Source: Thermotoga sp. SG1 (GTDB lineage Bacteria > Thermotogota > Thermotogae > Thermotogales > Thermotogaceae). Taken from it: DNA of 64,000 nucleotides. Both the position numbers and the translations under genes were made by a program. The notes under the pieces are model-generated. The model was given only the letters and a program-made list of their open reading frames with translations. It did not search any database and was not told the origin of the DNA. The first letter of the stretch is position 1, and every line of letters begins with the position of its first letter. Below, piece by piece: positions 8,777-18,508 of this stretch. The stretch lies in NCBI RefSeq assembly GCF_002865985.1, contig NZ_LNDD01000005.1, forward strand, positions 62,001 to 126,000, in the 5' to 3' direction.

Positions 8777-10534
8777 TCACTTTTCTGCGAGATCTGAAGT
8801 GGCCTTGCAATTTCTGAGGATGAAATATCTGGAAGCCTCTATCTGCTGTATGGCCTTCACGTATCCGTCCAGAAATTCCACGTAGTTTCTGTTTTCACCG
8901 TTTTCAATGGCAAGACTCTCGTCCAGCCTACCGTCCCAAGAGATTATGAAGATTCGATCGTCGTCTATGAACGAACCGTCTGGAACGTGGTATCTCAGTG
9001 CAACAAAGCCACGGGATGTGTTCAAAAGATCGTGTCCCATGAAAAATCCCTTCCTATACTCTATACCCATAACGTTGAGGATCGTTGGTAGAAAATCGAT
9101 CTGTCCACCTGTGGTCTTCACAATGCGGTGCACACCACTTCCTGGTACATGAATCGCGAAGGGAACGTTGAGAGCCTTCTCAAAGGTGTACTCTCCCCCC
9201 AGGATCTTTGGCATGTTGACTCTGACTTCTCTGTTGAACGGGTACAGACCTGCATGATCACCGTAGAGAACGATCACCGAGTTGTCGTAGAGTCCTGTGC
9301 GCTTGAGTTCCTCAAGGAAAACTCCAAAGGCCTCATCCGCGTAGTGTATGGCCTGAAGATAGTGTCCAACTACGGTGTCACTTATCTTTTCCGGAAGGTT
9401 CAGTTTCCTGTGCTCTTCAGGAATGACAAAAGGAGTGTGGCTCGATATGGTGATCAGAAAAGCGTAGAAGGGTTTTGGTGAGTTTTTTAGTTTTTGAACG
9501 GCCTGTTTGAAGAAAGAAACGTCTGCAAGCCCCATTCCAAAGATTTCGTCCTGTTTGAAATCCTCAAGACTCGCAAACTCATCAAATCCTATATGCCTGT
9601 AAACCTCTTCTCTGTTCCAAAACCAGGCAACGTTTCCATGGAACACGATCGTGTAGTAGCCGTTCGACTTCATTATTTTTGGAAGTGTTGGAAGCCCAAT
9701 CACAGGGTACTCTTCGTAGACCACGGCATCTCCCAGGGTGTGAAGAGAGGTGTTCACGACAAATTCAGCGTCCGCCGTGTTTCCACTTCCCACCTGTTGA
9801 TAACACCTTGAAAAGTAAATCGTGTCTCTATCTTCCAGAAAGGCGTTTATGTTCGGCGTGATCTCCTGCCCGTTCACCGTGAGTCCAACAACGAAGTTCT
9901 GGAGTGACTCCATCTGAACAACTATCACGTTCTTTCCTTTTCCAATCCCGAAGAATTCCTTCTGTAAGTTGTTTTCTTTTACCTCCATTCTAGGAACTTC
10001 TTCGGCTTTGTTTTCTCTTTTCTCTTCAGGAGAAAAAAGGTCAATTATATCCTGAAGGTGATAGGAAAACATACCGTATCTGTTAAAGACGAACTTCGGT
10101 TCCAGACGCTGAGATGTATGAATGGCCGCTATGAAAGTGAAGGAAGTCAGTATCAGGCTCAGCGTGAGAAAACTGCCAGATTTTCCTCTCTCCTTAAAGA
10201 GAAACCACACGAAAGGAAGATCCGCCACAAAGAAAAGGGAATAAACGTCGATGAAATATTTTATGTCCCCTCCAAGGTCACCCACCTGGGGAATCAGGGT
10301 TATTTCCCTTATGGAAGGAAGGTTTCCAAAATTCTGGAAATACAGATAATCAACGAAAAGCAAAAGGGAGAGCACAATGTAGAGGAATCTGTGCCCTCCC
10401 TTGAAGATCAGAAACAGTATCAAAAGCCAGCCGGCCGTACTGAAAACAATCGAAACGCTGAAAGAGTTCAGAGTGACCGCATAGAACAGAACCAGTTTAA
10501 CGGCAAAAAGAACCATCAAAAAGTAACTGTTCAT
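8777..10534 (-). CDS. LtaS-like membrane sulfatase-fold phosphoglycerol transferase
   Basis: A 585-residue protein with five N-terminal membrane helices (to about residue 138) and a large extracytoplasmic alkaline phosphatase/sulfatase domain, the plan of lipoteichoic acid synthase. Catalytic features: E209 in QMES, nucleophile T253 in GNTAD, HGNVAWFWNR, and a metal site GDHAG. In Firmicutes LtaS polymerises glycerol phosphate from phosphatidylglycerol; related enzymes move phosphoglycerol or phosphoethanolamine to glycans or lipids. In an organism with an outer toga the acceptor is unknown. It is the last gene of the 12-gene minus-strand operon, three bases after the surA-like gene. Confidence 0.85.
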   Translation of the reverse strand: MNSYFLMVLFAVKLVLFYAVTLNSFSVSIVFSTAGWLLILFLIFKGGHRFLYIVLSLLLFVDYLYFQNFGNLPSIREITLIPQVGDLGGDIKYFIDVYSLFFVADLPFVWFLFKERGKSGSFLTLSLILTSFTFIAAIHTSQRLEPKFVFNRYGMFSYHLQDIIDLFSPEEKRENKAEEVPRMEVKENNLQKEFFGIGKGKNVIVVQMESLQNFVVGLTVNGQEITPNINAFLEDRDTIYFSRCYQQVGSGNTADAEFVVNTSLHTLGDAVVYEEYPVIGLPTLPKIMKSNGYYTIVFHGNVAWFWNREEVYRHIGFDEFASLEDFKQDEIFGMGLADVSFFKQAVQKLKNSPKPFYAFLITISSHTPFVIPEEHRKLNLPEKISDTVVGHYLQAIHYADEAFGVFLEELKRTGLYDNSVIVLYGDHAGLYPFNREVRVNMPKILGGEYTFEKALNVPFAIHVPGSGVHRIVKTTGGQIDFLPTILNVMGIEYRKGFFMGHDLLNTSRGFVALRYHVPDGSFIDDDRIFIISWDGRLDESLAIENGENRNYVEFLDGYVKAIQQIEASRYFILRNCKATSDLAEK

Positions 10535-10537
10535 CGT

Positions 10538-12280
10538 TTATTCACCCGTTGCTGTAGATGGTGTTGATTCTTCTGTTTCCAGTTCCTTCAAAAGCGATTC
10601 CACCTGGTTGTAGGCAGACTCATAATCTATGAAACTTGGATCCAGGTTTTTCATCTCATCGAGGTAGAACTTTGCAGATGTTGGGTCCTTCAGTGCAAGA
10701 CTCATATCGTAGAGCATGTAGTAAGAATCGAGTCTCATATCCGTAGAAGCATCTGTGGCGTTGGCCACGGTATAGAGTCCAAGCATAGTTCTGAGAACCT
10801 GATTTGGATCGTAACTTCCCATCGACAAATAGGGCTTGATTTGATTGTACAGGTTGGAATAGTAGTTATATCTTATGTTGATGTCGTTTGGATTCATCTG
10901 GTATGCGTACTCGAGAACGTACGTGGAGGACGGGTAGTTGGAATAGAGGTAGTTTACAACGGTTCTTTTTCGGTTCTCCACTGTATTTTTCTCGTTTTCT
11001 AGTTCCTGCTTCTTTCTGGCGACTTCCTCGAGTGAAAGTTCTCCGTACTTTTTCACAAGATCCTCATCGGGTTTTTGAGAGTTCTTGAGGGCTTCTTCGT
11101 ACTGCGTCATTTCGGCTATCCGTTGAGTGAGATCTTGTATCTTCGTGTCGGAGAGGAGGACAAAGAGTGATTTCAACTCATCAGATGCTTCTTCAACCAG
11201 CCTATCTTCCTGAAAGAGAAGATCCGATAGTTTTTCGTAAAGCCCTTCTTCGTTTTTCAGGTATCTCCACCAGTACTCGAGCACCTGGACGTTGAACGCG
11301 TAGGACACATTCTCTTCTTTCATGAATTCTTCCAGCCACTTCTGGAATTTTTCCTGCTCCAGTTTCGTCTTCACTTCACTGTACGCATCGCTGTTTTCGA
11401 AGGCGTTGAAATCTGTGAGGACCGAAGAGGTTTTCACCCTGAACACGTACCACTGATCGAGGAAATAAAACGGTCCTACGATCGAACCCGGCGTGGCACT
11501 GAACAGAGCCGTGTCTATCTCTTCCGGGAAGATCCCCCTTGTGGCGTTTGAAAATGGCTGTACTGTGAGTCCCATGCTGGAAGCAGCCTCATCGAAATCC
11601 ATTTCATTGGCTTTTGTCAGAAACTCTTGAACTGTTGAGCTGCTGTCGAACGATATGGCCTCCAAATCCACCCTGTCGTACTGGTTTTGAAGCTCCTCCT
11701 TGTTTTCCTCAAAGTACTGTTTTATCTCATCCTCACTGACAGCACCCACCGCTTCCTGGACCTTCTTCACCGTGAGTTGAACACGTATCTGCGGCTCAAG
11801 ATAATCCTTCTCGTAGACTGAAAGGCTTCCATATCTTCTCTTTATTTGATCAAGCTGATTCTGATCGTTCTTTATCGTGTTAATAATACTCTTCACTTCC
11901 TGTTCTACTTCCTTTTTGGAGGGTTTTATGTTGTTTTTCTCCGCGTAATAGAGGATCACCTTTTGCTGGAGGAACACATCTGCTATCAATGCCTTGAGCC
12001 TGGGTTCCTCAAACAGGGGATCTAAAGAGTTGATCCTGTAGGAACTGAGCAGATTTGAATAATAGTCGTTCACTTCCCAGGGCATGAGCCAGTAAGTAGG
12101 ATCGGTGAGCGCTGTACCATCTTTTGTGATGTAGGCAAGGCTCTGGTCCAGGGTATAGTTCACATTCCTTGGGGTGCCTCTCAGGTTTATCGACACAGAC
12201 CACCAGATCATACCCGCAACGAAAGCGATGGCAATCACCCAGATGATGACTCCCTGCCATTTTTTCATCCACCTTCTCAT
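10538..12280 (-). CDS. SurA/PpiD-type membrane-anchored periplasmic chaperone
   Basis: A 580-residue protein. One membrane helix near the N-terminus (about 10-30, [17 protein letters not shown]) anchors it, with the rest outside the cytoplasm. A SurA-N/trigger-factor-like helical region covers about 85-210, followed by a peptidyl-prolyl isomerase-like stretch (about 200-310, with [12 protein letters not shown]) and a long helical, TPR-like C-terminus. The family helps fold exported and outer-membrane proteins. I cannot tell whether the isomerase part is active. It overlaps lysS by four bases (ATGA) and is followed by the ltaS-like gene. Confidence 0.8.
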   Translation of the reverse strand: MRRWMKKWQGVIIWVIAIAFVAGMIWWSVSINLRGTPRNVNYTLDQSLAYITKDGTALTDPTYWLMPWEVNDYYSNLLSSYRINSLDPLFEEPRLKALIADVFLQQKVILYYAEKNNIKPSKKEVEQEVKSIINTIKNDQNQLDQIKRRYGSLSVYEKDYLEPQIRVQLTVKKVQEAVGAVSEDEIKQYFEENKEELQNQYDRVDLEAISFDSSSTVQEFLTKANEMDFDEAASSMGLTVQPFSNATRGIFPEEIDTALFSATPGSIVGPFYFLDQWYVFRVKTSSVLTDFNAFENSDAYSEVKTKLEQEKFQKWLEEFMKEENVSYAFNVQVLEYWWRYLKNEEGLYEKLSDLLFQEDRLVEEASDELKSLFVLLSDTKIQDLTQRIAEMTQYEEALKNSQKPDEDLVKKYGELSLEEVARKKQELENEKNTVENRKRTVVNYLYSNYPSSTYVLEYAYQMNPNDINIRYNYYSNLYNQIKPYLSMGSYDPNQVLRTMLGLYTVANATDASTDMRLDSYYMLYDMSLALKDPTSAKFYLDEMKNLDPSFIDYESAYNQVESLLKELETEESTPSTATGE

Positions 12281-13785
12281 TCCATGACCCCTCCTTCGAA
12301 TTCCGCCTCTTCTTCCTCGAATTTCTTCGGTTTCACAAGTGGGAAGGGAATGACATCCCTTATTGTGGGAGAATCCGTGATGAACATGAAGAGTCTGTCA
12401 AGGCCGATGCCAAGGCCACCGGTGGGAGGCATGCCGTACTCGAGTGCCCTTACAAAATCCAGGTCCATCATGTGGGCTTCCTCGTCGCCTTCTTCTCTCA
12501 TCCTCATCTGTTCTAAAAATCTCTGATACTGATCGATGGGATCGTTCAATTCGCTGAAAGCATTTGCAATCTCCCTTCCAAATATGATGAGTTCGAACCT
12601 TTCAGTGAGGCGAGGATCTTTCCGATGTCTCTTCGCAAGTGGAGAGATGTCAACGGGATGATCGATGATGAACGTGGGATTCACCAGTTCTTCCTCGACG
12701 ATGTCTCTGAGTTTGTCTATGAGGTGTGCTCTGTTCTTTATCTCCACCTCAACACCGTGTTCTTCGAGTTTTTTCAGAAGAACTTCATCGCTGTCTTCGA
12801 GGATGTCAACTCCGAGTTTTTCTTTGAGAAAGTCCCTCATTCTCACCCTTTTCCAGGGAGGGGTGAAGTCTATTTCTTTACCCTGGTATGTGATCTTCAG
12901 AGTTCCACAGGTTCTTTTCACCACTTCCACTATCAGTTCTTCGGTGAGATTCATCATATCGTTGTAGTCTGCATACGCCTGGTATATTTCGATGCTTGTG
13001 AACTCAGGACTGTGCTTGTACGAAATTCCTTCGTTTCTGAAGTTTTTGCCTATTTCGTATATTTTTTCAAAACCACCGACGATCAGTCTCTTCAGATAGA
13101 GTTCCGGGGCTATTCTCAGGTACATGTCGACGTCGAAGACGTTCAGGTGCGTGACGAACGGTCTTGCCTCCGCACCGCCAGTGACGTAATGCAATATCGG
13201 TGTTTCAACCTCCACGAATCCTCTGCTGTTCAGGAACTCCCTGATCACTTTCATTGCTTCGAATCTTTTCTTGAACCTCTCGATTGCTTCATCACTCATG
13301 ATCAGTTCCAGATACCTCTGTCTGTAGATGATCTCTTTGTCTTTGATACCGTGCCACTTCTCCGGAAGAGGTCTCAAGGCTTTGCTCAGGAGCGTGAAAT
13401 CTTCCACGTAGATCGTGAGTTCTCCCGTTTTACTCTTGAACGGAAAGCCTCTTATTCCGACGAAGTCTCCTATCTTCACGTGCTTTTTGAAAAGCCCCAT
13501 CCTGTCCTTCCCAACGGCATCTGCCCTTATGTAGGCCTGTATCCTTCCCGTGTCGTCCTTCAGATGGAAGAAGGCCGTTTTTCCATGATGGCGTATGGAC
13601 ATCACCCTGCCAGCAAAACTCAGTTTTTCGCTCTCCTGCACCTCTCCAGCCTGAAGGTGGTCGTATTTTTCTTTTATCTCTGAGGCCGTCATTTCCTTTT
13701 CAAAGCGATAGGGATAGGGTTCTATGTTCATGGAACGAAGTTCCTGGATTTCCTTGATGCGTTGTTCTTTGAACTCTTTGAGCAC
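12277..13785 (-). CDS. lysS: lysyl-tRNA synthetase, class II
   Basis: A 502-residue class IIb synthetase that charges tRNA-Lys. An OB-fold anticodon-binding domain is at about 55-150 ([17 protein letters not shown]). The catalytic core holds motif 2 [15 protein letters not shown] and motif 3 [12 protein letters not shown]. Length is normal for the family. The start is GTG 13785 after GGAGGTGG. It sits between greA (13 bases upstream) and the surA/ppiD gene (four-base overlap). Placing lysS after greA is also common in other bacteria. Confidence 0.97.
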   Translation of the reverse strand: MLKEFKEQRIKEIQELRSMNIEPYPYRFEKEMTASEIKEKYDHLQAGEVQESEKLSFAGRVMSIRHHGKTAFFHLKDDTGRIQAYIRADAVGKDRMGLFKKHVKIGDFVGIRGFPFKSKTGELTIYVEDFTLLSKALRPLPEKWHGIKDKEIIYRQRYLELIMSDEAIERFKKRFEAMKVIREFLNSRGFVEVETPILHYVTGGAEARPFVTHLNVFDVDMYLRIAPELYLKRLIVGGFEKIYEIGKNFRNEGISYKHSPEFTSIEIYQAYADYNDMMNLTEELIVEVVKRTCGTLKITYQGKEIDFTPPWKRVRMRDFLKEKLGVDILEDSDEVLLKKLEEHGVEVEIKNRAHLIDKLRDIVEEELVNPTFIIDHPVDISPLAKRHRKDPRLTERFELIIFGREIANAFSELNDPIDQYQRFLEQMRMREEGDEEAHMMDLDFVRALEYGMPPTGGLGIGLDRLFMFITDSPTIRDVIPFPLVKPKKFEEEEAEFEGGVME

Positions 13786-13798
13786 AAAACCACCTCCA

Positions 13799-14269
13799 TT
13801 ACCTGTTCGTTACCTCTACCACCTGATACCTCTGAACTCCACCCGGAGCCTTTACCTTAACGATGTCTCCCACCTTTCTTCCAAGAAGACTCTTTCCAAG
13901 CGGAGAGTCTGCGCTCAGCTTCTGGGCAAAGAAATCAGCCTCCTGTGGGGTGACGATCCTGAACTTGTGCTCTTCCCCCGTGTCGAGGTTTCTTATGGTA
14001 ACCCACTTTCCGAGGGTCACCTCGTCTCCTTCCTCCGAATCTTCTATGATTTCAGCGTTACTCAAGATTTGCTCGATTTCCATGATCCTGCTTCCCACGC
14101 GGCCTTGCTCGTTTTTCGCTGCTTCGTACTCGGAGTTTTCAGAAAGGTCTCCCAGTTCTCTGGCTTCCTTTATTCTTTCGGAGATCTCGTACATGAATTT
14201 TCTTTTCAATTCCTCCAGTTCCTGTTTCAGCTTTTCGTACCCTTCACGGGTGAGACGCACCTTTTTCAT
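13799..14269 (-). CDS. greA: transcription elongation factor GreA
   Basis: A 156-residue factor that enters the RNA polymerase secondary channel and stimulates cleavage of backtracked RNA. The N-terminal coiled coil carries the acidic tip [14 protein letters not shown] (around residues 39-52), with the Asp and Glu needed for cleavage. The C-terminal FKBP-like domain is complete. ATG 14269 overlaps the stop of nrdR by four bases. Confidence 0.97.
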   Translation of the reverse strand: MKKVRLTREGYEKLKQELEELKRKFMYEISERIKEARELGDLSENSEYEAAKNEQGRVGSRIMEIEQILSNAEIIEDSEEGDEVTLGKWVTIRNLDTGEEHKFRIVTPQEADFFAQKLSADSPLGKSLLGRKVGDIVKVKAPGGVQRYQVVEVTNR

Positions 14270-14736
14270 TTCCCTTCGCCCTCCTTTTCCCTTTTGAGTT
14301 CCTTCACGATCTCCAGAAATTGATCAACTTCCCGGAAATCACGATAAACGGATGCAAATCTCACATACGCAACCTGGTCGAGTTTTTTCAACTCTTCCAT
14401 GACGAGTTCTCCTATTTTTTTCGTCTCCACTTCGAAGAGGCCTTCTTCCCGAAGTTTCAGACAGATTCTGTTCACCGCTTCCTCTATCTGGTCGTAGGTG
14501 ACAGGTCTTTTCTCACAGGCTTTTATCATACCATTTTTTATCTTGTTCCTATCGAATTTTTCTCTTCTGCCGTCCTTTTTTATGACGAGAACGGGGGCCT
14601 CTTCGTACCTTTCGTACGTGGTGAATCTTCTGCCACATGAGACGCACTCTCTTCTTCTCCTGATGGCGGCACCATCTAGAGTCGGCCTTGAGTCCAAAAC
14701 TCTTGTGTCCATGGAACCACAAAACGGGCACCTCAT
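14266..14736 (-). CDS. nrdR: NrdR, ribonucleotide reductase repressor
   Basis: A 156-residue regulator with an N-terminal zinc ribbon (CPFC at 3-6 and CVSC at about 31-34) and a C-terminal ATP-cone. NrdR binds ATP/dATP and represses ribonucleotide reductase genes at NrdR boxes. No reductase gene lies in this window, so its targets are elsewhere. It overlaps whiA and greA by four bases each, so it is translated within the large operon. Confidence 0.96.
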   Translation of the reverse strand: MRCPFCGSMDTRVLDSRPTLDGAAIRRRRECVSCGRRFTTYERYEEAPVLVIKKDGRREKFDRNKIKNGMIKACEKRPVTYDQIEEAVNRICLKLREEGLFEVETKKIGELVMEELKKLDQVAYVRFASVYRDFREVDQFLEIVKELKREKEGEGK

Positions 14737-15620
14737 TTTACATCACCGAACCTTTCGGCTATTTTAATGATCCTTTTCAACTTGGAGTACAGTTGAGACT
14801 TTGTAAGGTTCAACCTCTTTCCAAGTTCTCTCAAAGACAATTCCTTGTTCATCAAACGGGCAAGAGCCACTTTTCTCAGATCTTCCGGCAATTTATCCAG
14901 TCCCATCCTCCTCTGTATGAGTTCTATCGCCTTCACCTGTCTTGCCGTGCTTTCGGCGGTTCTGACAGCGTTTGCCTCTATGAAGTTCACCGTTCTGTTC
15001 ACATCGCTTATCACCCTTCGTTCCGTCACTATCCGTTCTATCTCTCTCAGTTTCTCCTGAACACCGATGGCCTCGAGAAATGTCATAATGTCTCTTATAG
15101 ATTTTATATAAAGCTTTCTCGTGTTTGGAAGATCCACTACACCGGAGTTTACGTTAAAAAAGAATTTCAAGGCTTTTTTTGTGAATACAAGAACGTCTTC
15201 TTCGAACAGGTTGATTTCCAGATGATAATGGTGTTTTGGATCCGTCATGGAACCTCCTCCAAGGAAGAGGCCCCTCAGAAATGACACAAAAAGAGCAACA
15301 TCAGAAAAAGGATCGATCTGCATGAAACTTTCCGAATATTCGGTCATGATTTTTATAAATCTCTTCCTTATGTTGTAGGATTTCTCCACGACTATCTCCA
15401 CAACGGGAACGGATATGTACTTCATTAAGTTCAAAAGCCGCCTCGAGGCGGCAAAGGAATGGAGCGAAAAGACGAGTTGCCTTTTTTTGACGTCGAAATC
15501 TCCCCTCGCCTTTATAAAGCCAAGAAGTTCTGATCTGGCCTCATCACGACTTCCAAAAGGTATTTTGACGAGTTCTTCCTTTATCTCTTCTGAAAAAGTG
15601 CGCCTCAGAAGGATCACCAC
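14733..15620 (-). CDS. whiA: WhiA, DNA-binding protein with LAGLIDADG-like domain
   Basis: A 295-residue WhiA homologue: an N-terminal region related to LAGLIDADG homing endonucleases and a C-terminal helix-turn-helix (about 240-290, [20 protein letters not shown]). In Actinobacteria WhiA controls sporulation septation; in Bacillus it affects division and chromosome segregation. The catalytic acidic residues of homing nucleases are not evident, so I treat it as a regulator. The start is GTG 15620, overlapping the end of yvcK by seven bases. It forms the conserved rapZ-yvcK-whiA triad. Confidence 0.95.
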   Translation of the reverse strand: MVILLRRTFSEEIKEELVKIPFGSRDEARSELLGFIKARGDFDVKKRQLVFSLHSFAASRRLLNLMKYISVPVVEIVVEKSYNIRKRFIKIMTEYSESFMQIDPFSDVALFVSFLRGLFLGGGSMTDPKHHYHLEINLFEEDVLVFTKKALKFFFNVNSGVVDLPNTRKLYIKSIRDIMTFLEAIGVQEKLREIERIVTERRVISDVNRTVNFIEANAVRTAESTARQVKAIELIQRRMGLDKLPEDLRKVALARLMNKELSLRELGKRLNLTKSQLYSKLKRIIKIAERFGDVK

Positions 15621-16558
15621 CTCGAGATCCTCTCTATAACACCGGCAAGTCTCAGGAAATCATGGCGTACCTTTTTCTTTCCGTCCAGTGGATCTACGAT
15701 CTCTGTCAGGAGGGGTTCTGCGATGACTGTGTTCTGCGTGTTTTCCACATCTATCTCTACAAAATCACTCCCTTCCTTTCTGTACCTTTCGAGAACTTCT
15801 GGAGATGGCCTTTTTGTGTTCACCACCACAAAATCCAACTTCTCTTCGAGATATCTTTCGAGTTCTCTTACGTGATCGGAAACCCTGTAGCCTGTTGTCT
15901 CACCAGGTTGTGTCATGAGGTTGCATATATAAACCTTCCTGGCCTTTGATCTCTTTATCGCTTCTTTCACACCTTTCACCAGTACGTTAGTTATGATGCT
16001 CGTGTAGAGACTTCCTGGTCCGAACACGATCATTTCCGCTTCAAGTATCGCTTCTGTCACTCCAGGTAGAGCTTCTATAGGTCTGTCAAGCCATACTTTC
16101 GCTATCTTTCCGTTCTTTTTGACTATGTTCGTTTCACCTGTTATTTCTTCTCCGTCTTCGAACCTTGCCACAAGTCTTGCGTGATCTTCACTCACGGGAA
16201 GCACTCTTCCTCTTATGGCCAGCACCTTCTCCAGGGTTCTTATGGCCTCAGAGAAGCTTCCTTCAATCTTGGTGAGTGCTGCTATGATGAGGTTTCCAAG
16301 ACTGTGCCCTTTCAAAGATCCTTCCATGAAACGATAATTCATGAGTTTTGCCAGAAGGTCCTCATCTTCAGCGAGTGCAACGATGTTATTTCTGACGTCA
16401 CCTGGTGGAGGTACGTTCAGTTCTTTCCTGAGTTTTCCAGAGCTTCCCCCCTCGTCCGTTACAGAAACGACAGCGGTTATTTCGAAGGATGAAAGGTGTT
16501 TTAAGCCCTTCAGCAGGGTGGAAAGTCCCGTACCTCCCCCTATCGCGACCACCTTCAT
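15614..16558 (-). CDS. yvcK: YvcK/CofD-like protein (gluconeogenesis factor family)
   Basis: A 314-residue protein of the CofD-like fold with the nucleotide-sugar binding opening VVAIGGGTGLSTLL. In Bacillus YvcK binds UDP-sugars and is needed for growth on gluconeogenic carbon and for placing penicillin-binding protein 1. ATG 16558 has AAGG seven bases before it; a GTG six bases further upstream (16564), overlapping the rapZ stop, is the alternative start. Neighbours rapZ and whiA are its usual partners. Confidence 0.93.
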   Translation of the reverse strand: MKVVAIGGGTGLSTLLKGLKHLSSFEITAVVSVTDEGGSSGKLRKELNVPPPGDVRNNIVALAEDEDLLAKLMNYRFMEGSLKGHSLGNLIIAALTKIEGSFSEAIRTLEKVLAIRGRVLPVSEDHARLVARFEDGEEITGETNIVKKNGKIAKVWLDRPIEALPGVTEAILEAEMIVFGPGSLYTSIITNVLVKGVKEAIKRSKARKVYICNLMTQPGETTGYRVSDHVRELERYLEEKLDFVVVNTKRPSPEVLERYRKEGSDFVEIDVENTQNTVIAEPLLTEIVDPLDGKKKVRHDFLRLAGVIERISRW

Positions 16559-16560
16559 CT

Positions 16561-17406
16561 TCACACCTTCTCCAGATCTCTATGTTTCTCAACAACCGAA
16601 AATCCTTCTTTTTTCAACATTTCAGCGATTCTGTGGGCAATGTAGACGGATCTGTGCCGCCCACCGGTACACCCAACACCCACCGTCACGATCCTTCTGC
16701 CAGATCTTTGATATTCTTTCACTGCTATATTTACCGTCTCAAAGATCTTATTTACGAATTCGTCCACAAGGGAGTATTTTTTGAAATACTCCTCTACTTC
16801 CCTGTCAAGGCCTGTCTTTTGGGAAAGCTCTGGCACGTAGTGAGGATTGGGAAGAAATCGCACATCGAATATGAAATCTGCGTCCATTGGTATCCCATGC
16901 TTGAATCCAAAACTCAATATTCTGACGGAGATTCCACCGGATTGGTTCATGAGTGACTGTCCCAGGATTTCCCTCAACTGGTGGGAAGTCATCTTCGTTG
17001 TGTCTATAACAAAGTCGGCTATTTCTTTAATTGGCAGCAGAATCTGTCTCTCTTTTTCAATAGCCTCTTCGAGCCCGACATCGTTTCTCTGAAGAGGGTG
17101 TTTTCTTCGGGTTAGTGCGTATCTTCTCAGAATCTCTTCTTTTGAAGCCTCAAGGAAAACGATCAAAGCGTTTGTTCTTTTCTTTATCTTCTCTATCGCT
17201 TCAACAGGATCACTGAAATGTTCACTCCGTGCGTCCACTGCTATCGCCATCTTTTCAAGATCTGAACTCAAGAAGAGCTTCAGGAGTTCTTCCAATATGA
17301 TTCCCGGCACGTTGTCCACACAGAAATATCCGAGATCTTCAAGAAAACCCATAGCGGTCGTTTTTCCTGCACCGGATAGACCTGTTACCACCACTACTCG
17401 CTTCAA
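16561..17406 (-). CDS. rapZ: RapZ-family nucleotide-binding protein (YvcJ)
   Basis: A 281-residue protein with a Walker A motif GLSGAGKT at 9-16 and the conserved C-terminal GCTGGRHRSVYIA segment. In E. coli RapZ binds small RNAs and steers glucosamine-6-phosphate synthase mRNA; in Bacillus YvcJ binds and hydrolyses GTP. The role here is likely control of cell-wall precursor supply, from context with murB and yvcK. The start is TTG 17406, overlapping the zapA stop by four bases, with only a weak ribosome site, so translation may depend on coupling. Confidence 0.94.
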   Translation of the reverse strand: MKRVVVVTGLSGAGKTTAMGFLEDLGYFCVDNVPGIILEELLKLFLSSDLEKMAIAVDARSEHFSDPVEAIEKIKKRTNALIVFLEASKEEILRRYALTRRKHPLQRNDVGLEEAIEKERQILLPIKEIADFVIDTTKMTSHQLREILGQSLMNQSGGISVRILSFGFKHGIPMDADFIFDVRFLPNPHYVPELSQKTGLDREVEEYFKKYSLVDEFVNKIFETVNIAVKEYQRSGRRIVTVGVGCTGGRHRSVYIAHRIAEMLKKEGFSVVEKHRDLEKV

Positions 17407-17669
17407 GGTGCATCTTCACCGTCCTTTAAAACGTAAGAGATCTTCTTTTTGAGTTCCCTGATCTTTTCTGCCATCTTCATGTTCTCCAGAACAGAGTTTG
17501 CCAGCATAACAAAGAGGATGTGATCTATCCCCACTTCATCCACATATTCTTCGTATCGTTTGAAATCCTTCTCTATCCTTTCTATGGTTCTTCTCACTAT
17601 CTCCGTATCTTCGTCTGTGATCAGGTTGTACACTCGCTTTCCAAGTCTAACGCTCACTTTCTTCTTCAT
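17403..17669 (-). CDS. ZapA-like cell division protein
   Basis: An 88-residue protein. The N-terminal half (VSVRLGKRVYNLITDEDTE) matches the short beta-alpha unit of ZapA, and the rest is predicted helix/coiled coil. ZapA binds FtsZ and bundles its filaments at the division ring. The call rests on pattern and length, and is supported by the division/cell-wall neighbours. It overlaps the upstream coiled-coil gene by 23 bases and rapZ by four. Confidence 0.72.
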   Translation of the reverse strand: MKKKVSVRLGKRVYNLITDEDTEIVRRTIERIEKDFKRYEEYVDEVGIDHILFVMLANSVLENMKMAEKIRELKKKISYVLKDGEDAP

Positions 17670-17913
17670 CCTGTATCATCTCCTGATTGGCCGTGAAGGA
17701 GAGGAATCTTTGAATCTTTTCCACTAAAGTGTTTAGAGAACGCTTGTGGTTTTCCAATGTCTTTTCCAGTTGTTCCTTTTCTTTTTCAAGGACGAGAATT
17801 TTCTCGTTGAGTTGTTTTACTTTGCTCCACAGTTCTCTGTTCTCTTCCTCGAGCTTTCTGTAGTTCTCTATCATTGTGTCGAGCATCTTTTCCAGATCCT
17901 CGATCTCTTTCAT
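17647..17913 (-). CDS. small coiled-coil protein, possibly ZapB-like
   Basis: An 88-residue, almost entirely helical protein: heptad leucines run from about residue 5 to 70 (IEDLEKMLDTMIEN, VKQLNEKILVLEKEKEQL). There is no membrane segment. ATG 17913 lies seven bases after a GGGGGG run; GTG 17916 just before it is possible. Because it precedes and overlaps a ZapA-like gene, a role as a ZapA partner like ZapB is an attractive guess, but coiled coils match many proteins by chance. Confidence 0.7.
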   Translation of the reverse strand: MKEIEDLEKMLDTMIENYRKLEEENRELWSKVKQLNEKILVLEKEKEQLEKTLENHKRSLNTLVEKIQRFLSFTANQEMIQDEEESER

Positions 17914-17932
17914 CACATTCCCCCCTTCGTGA

Positions 17933-18508
17933 CTATATTAACACATCCCGAACCGTTTTTGGGTTCAGTTCCTCAGGCACTTCGACGCCTCGGAGCAGAA
18001 ACCTTGCCCCCGTTTCCGTGTAGATCATCTCCACAAGATCCAGTTTTTTCGTCTCGATGATCCTGAACACACTGTTCAGTTCGGAAAAAGTGGCTTCAAC
18101 CTCAAACTCCTTCATGAGACTGAGTGATCGCAATTTTGCCTCCGCCACCGCAAGTTCTGCGGCTGCTGAATATGCCTCTATTAGTCCTCTGACACCCAGT
18201 TTTACTCCTCCAAAGTACCTTGTGACCACGATGGCAGTGTTCATCAGGTTGTGCTTTTTCAGAACACCAAGGATCGGTCTTCCAGCCGTCCCGCCAGGCT
18301 CTCCATCGTCCGAGCAGTGTTCGAGTATTCCCTCTGTTGAAAAAATCCTGTACGCCCAGCAGTTGTGTGTAGCGTCTCTTTTCGATATTTCCTTCAGTTT
18401 TTTGCGGAAATCTTTCTCATCTTTCACAGGAAATACTGTTGCGTAGAACTCCGATCTTTTCACGTTGATTCTTTCGCTGTGTGGACTCACAACCGTTTTC
18501 CACTCCAC
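17933..18508 (-). CDS. YigZ/IMPACT-family protein
   Basis: A 191-residue member of the UPF0029/IMPACT family. The signature DDGEPGGTAGRPIL is followed by VVTRYFGGVKLGVRGL, both diagnostic. The C-terminal ferredoxin-like domain (DUF1949) covers about 130-191. Bacterial YigZ is of uncertain function; eukaryotic IMPACT acts on GCN1-dependent translation control. The start GTG 18508 overlaps murB by 22 bases. Confidence 0.9.
   Translation of the reverse strand: MEWKTVVSPHSERINVKRSEFYATVFPVKDEKDFRKKLKEISKRDATHNCWAYRIFSTEGILEHCSDDGEPGGTAGRPILGVLKKHNLMNTAIVVTRYFGGVKLGVRGLIEAYSAAAELAVAEAKLRSLSLMKEFEVEATFSELNSVFRIIETKKLDLVEMIYTETGARFLLRGVEVPEELNPKTVRDVLI

Noticed and set aside
12625-13683. A 352-codon plus-strand open frame opposite lysS
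   Set aside because: LysS is unmistakable; the antisense frame is rich in Phe/His/Val in the manner of shadow frames and matches nothing.
14733-15620. WhiA as an active LAGLIDADG homing endonuclease, that is, a mobile element
   Set aside because: The domain is part of the conserved WhiA family with a C-terminal helix-turn-helix and sits in its standard rapZ-yvcK-whiA context.
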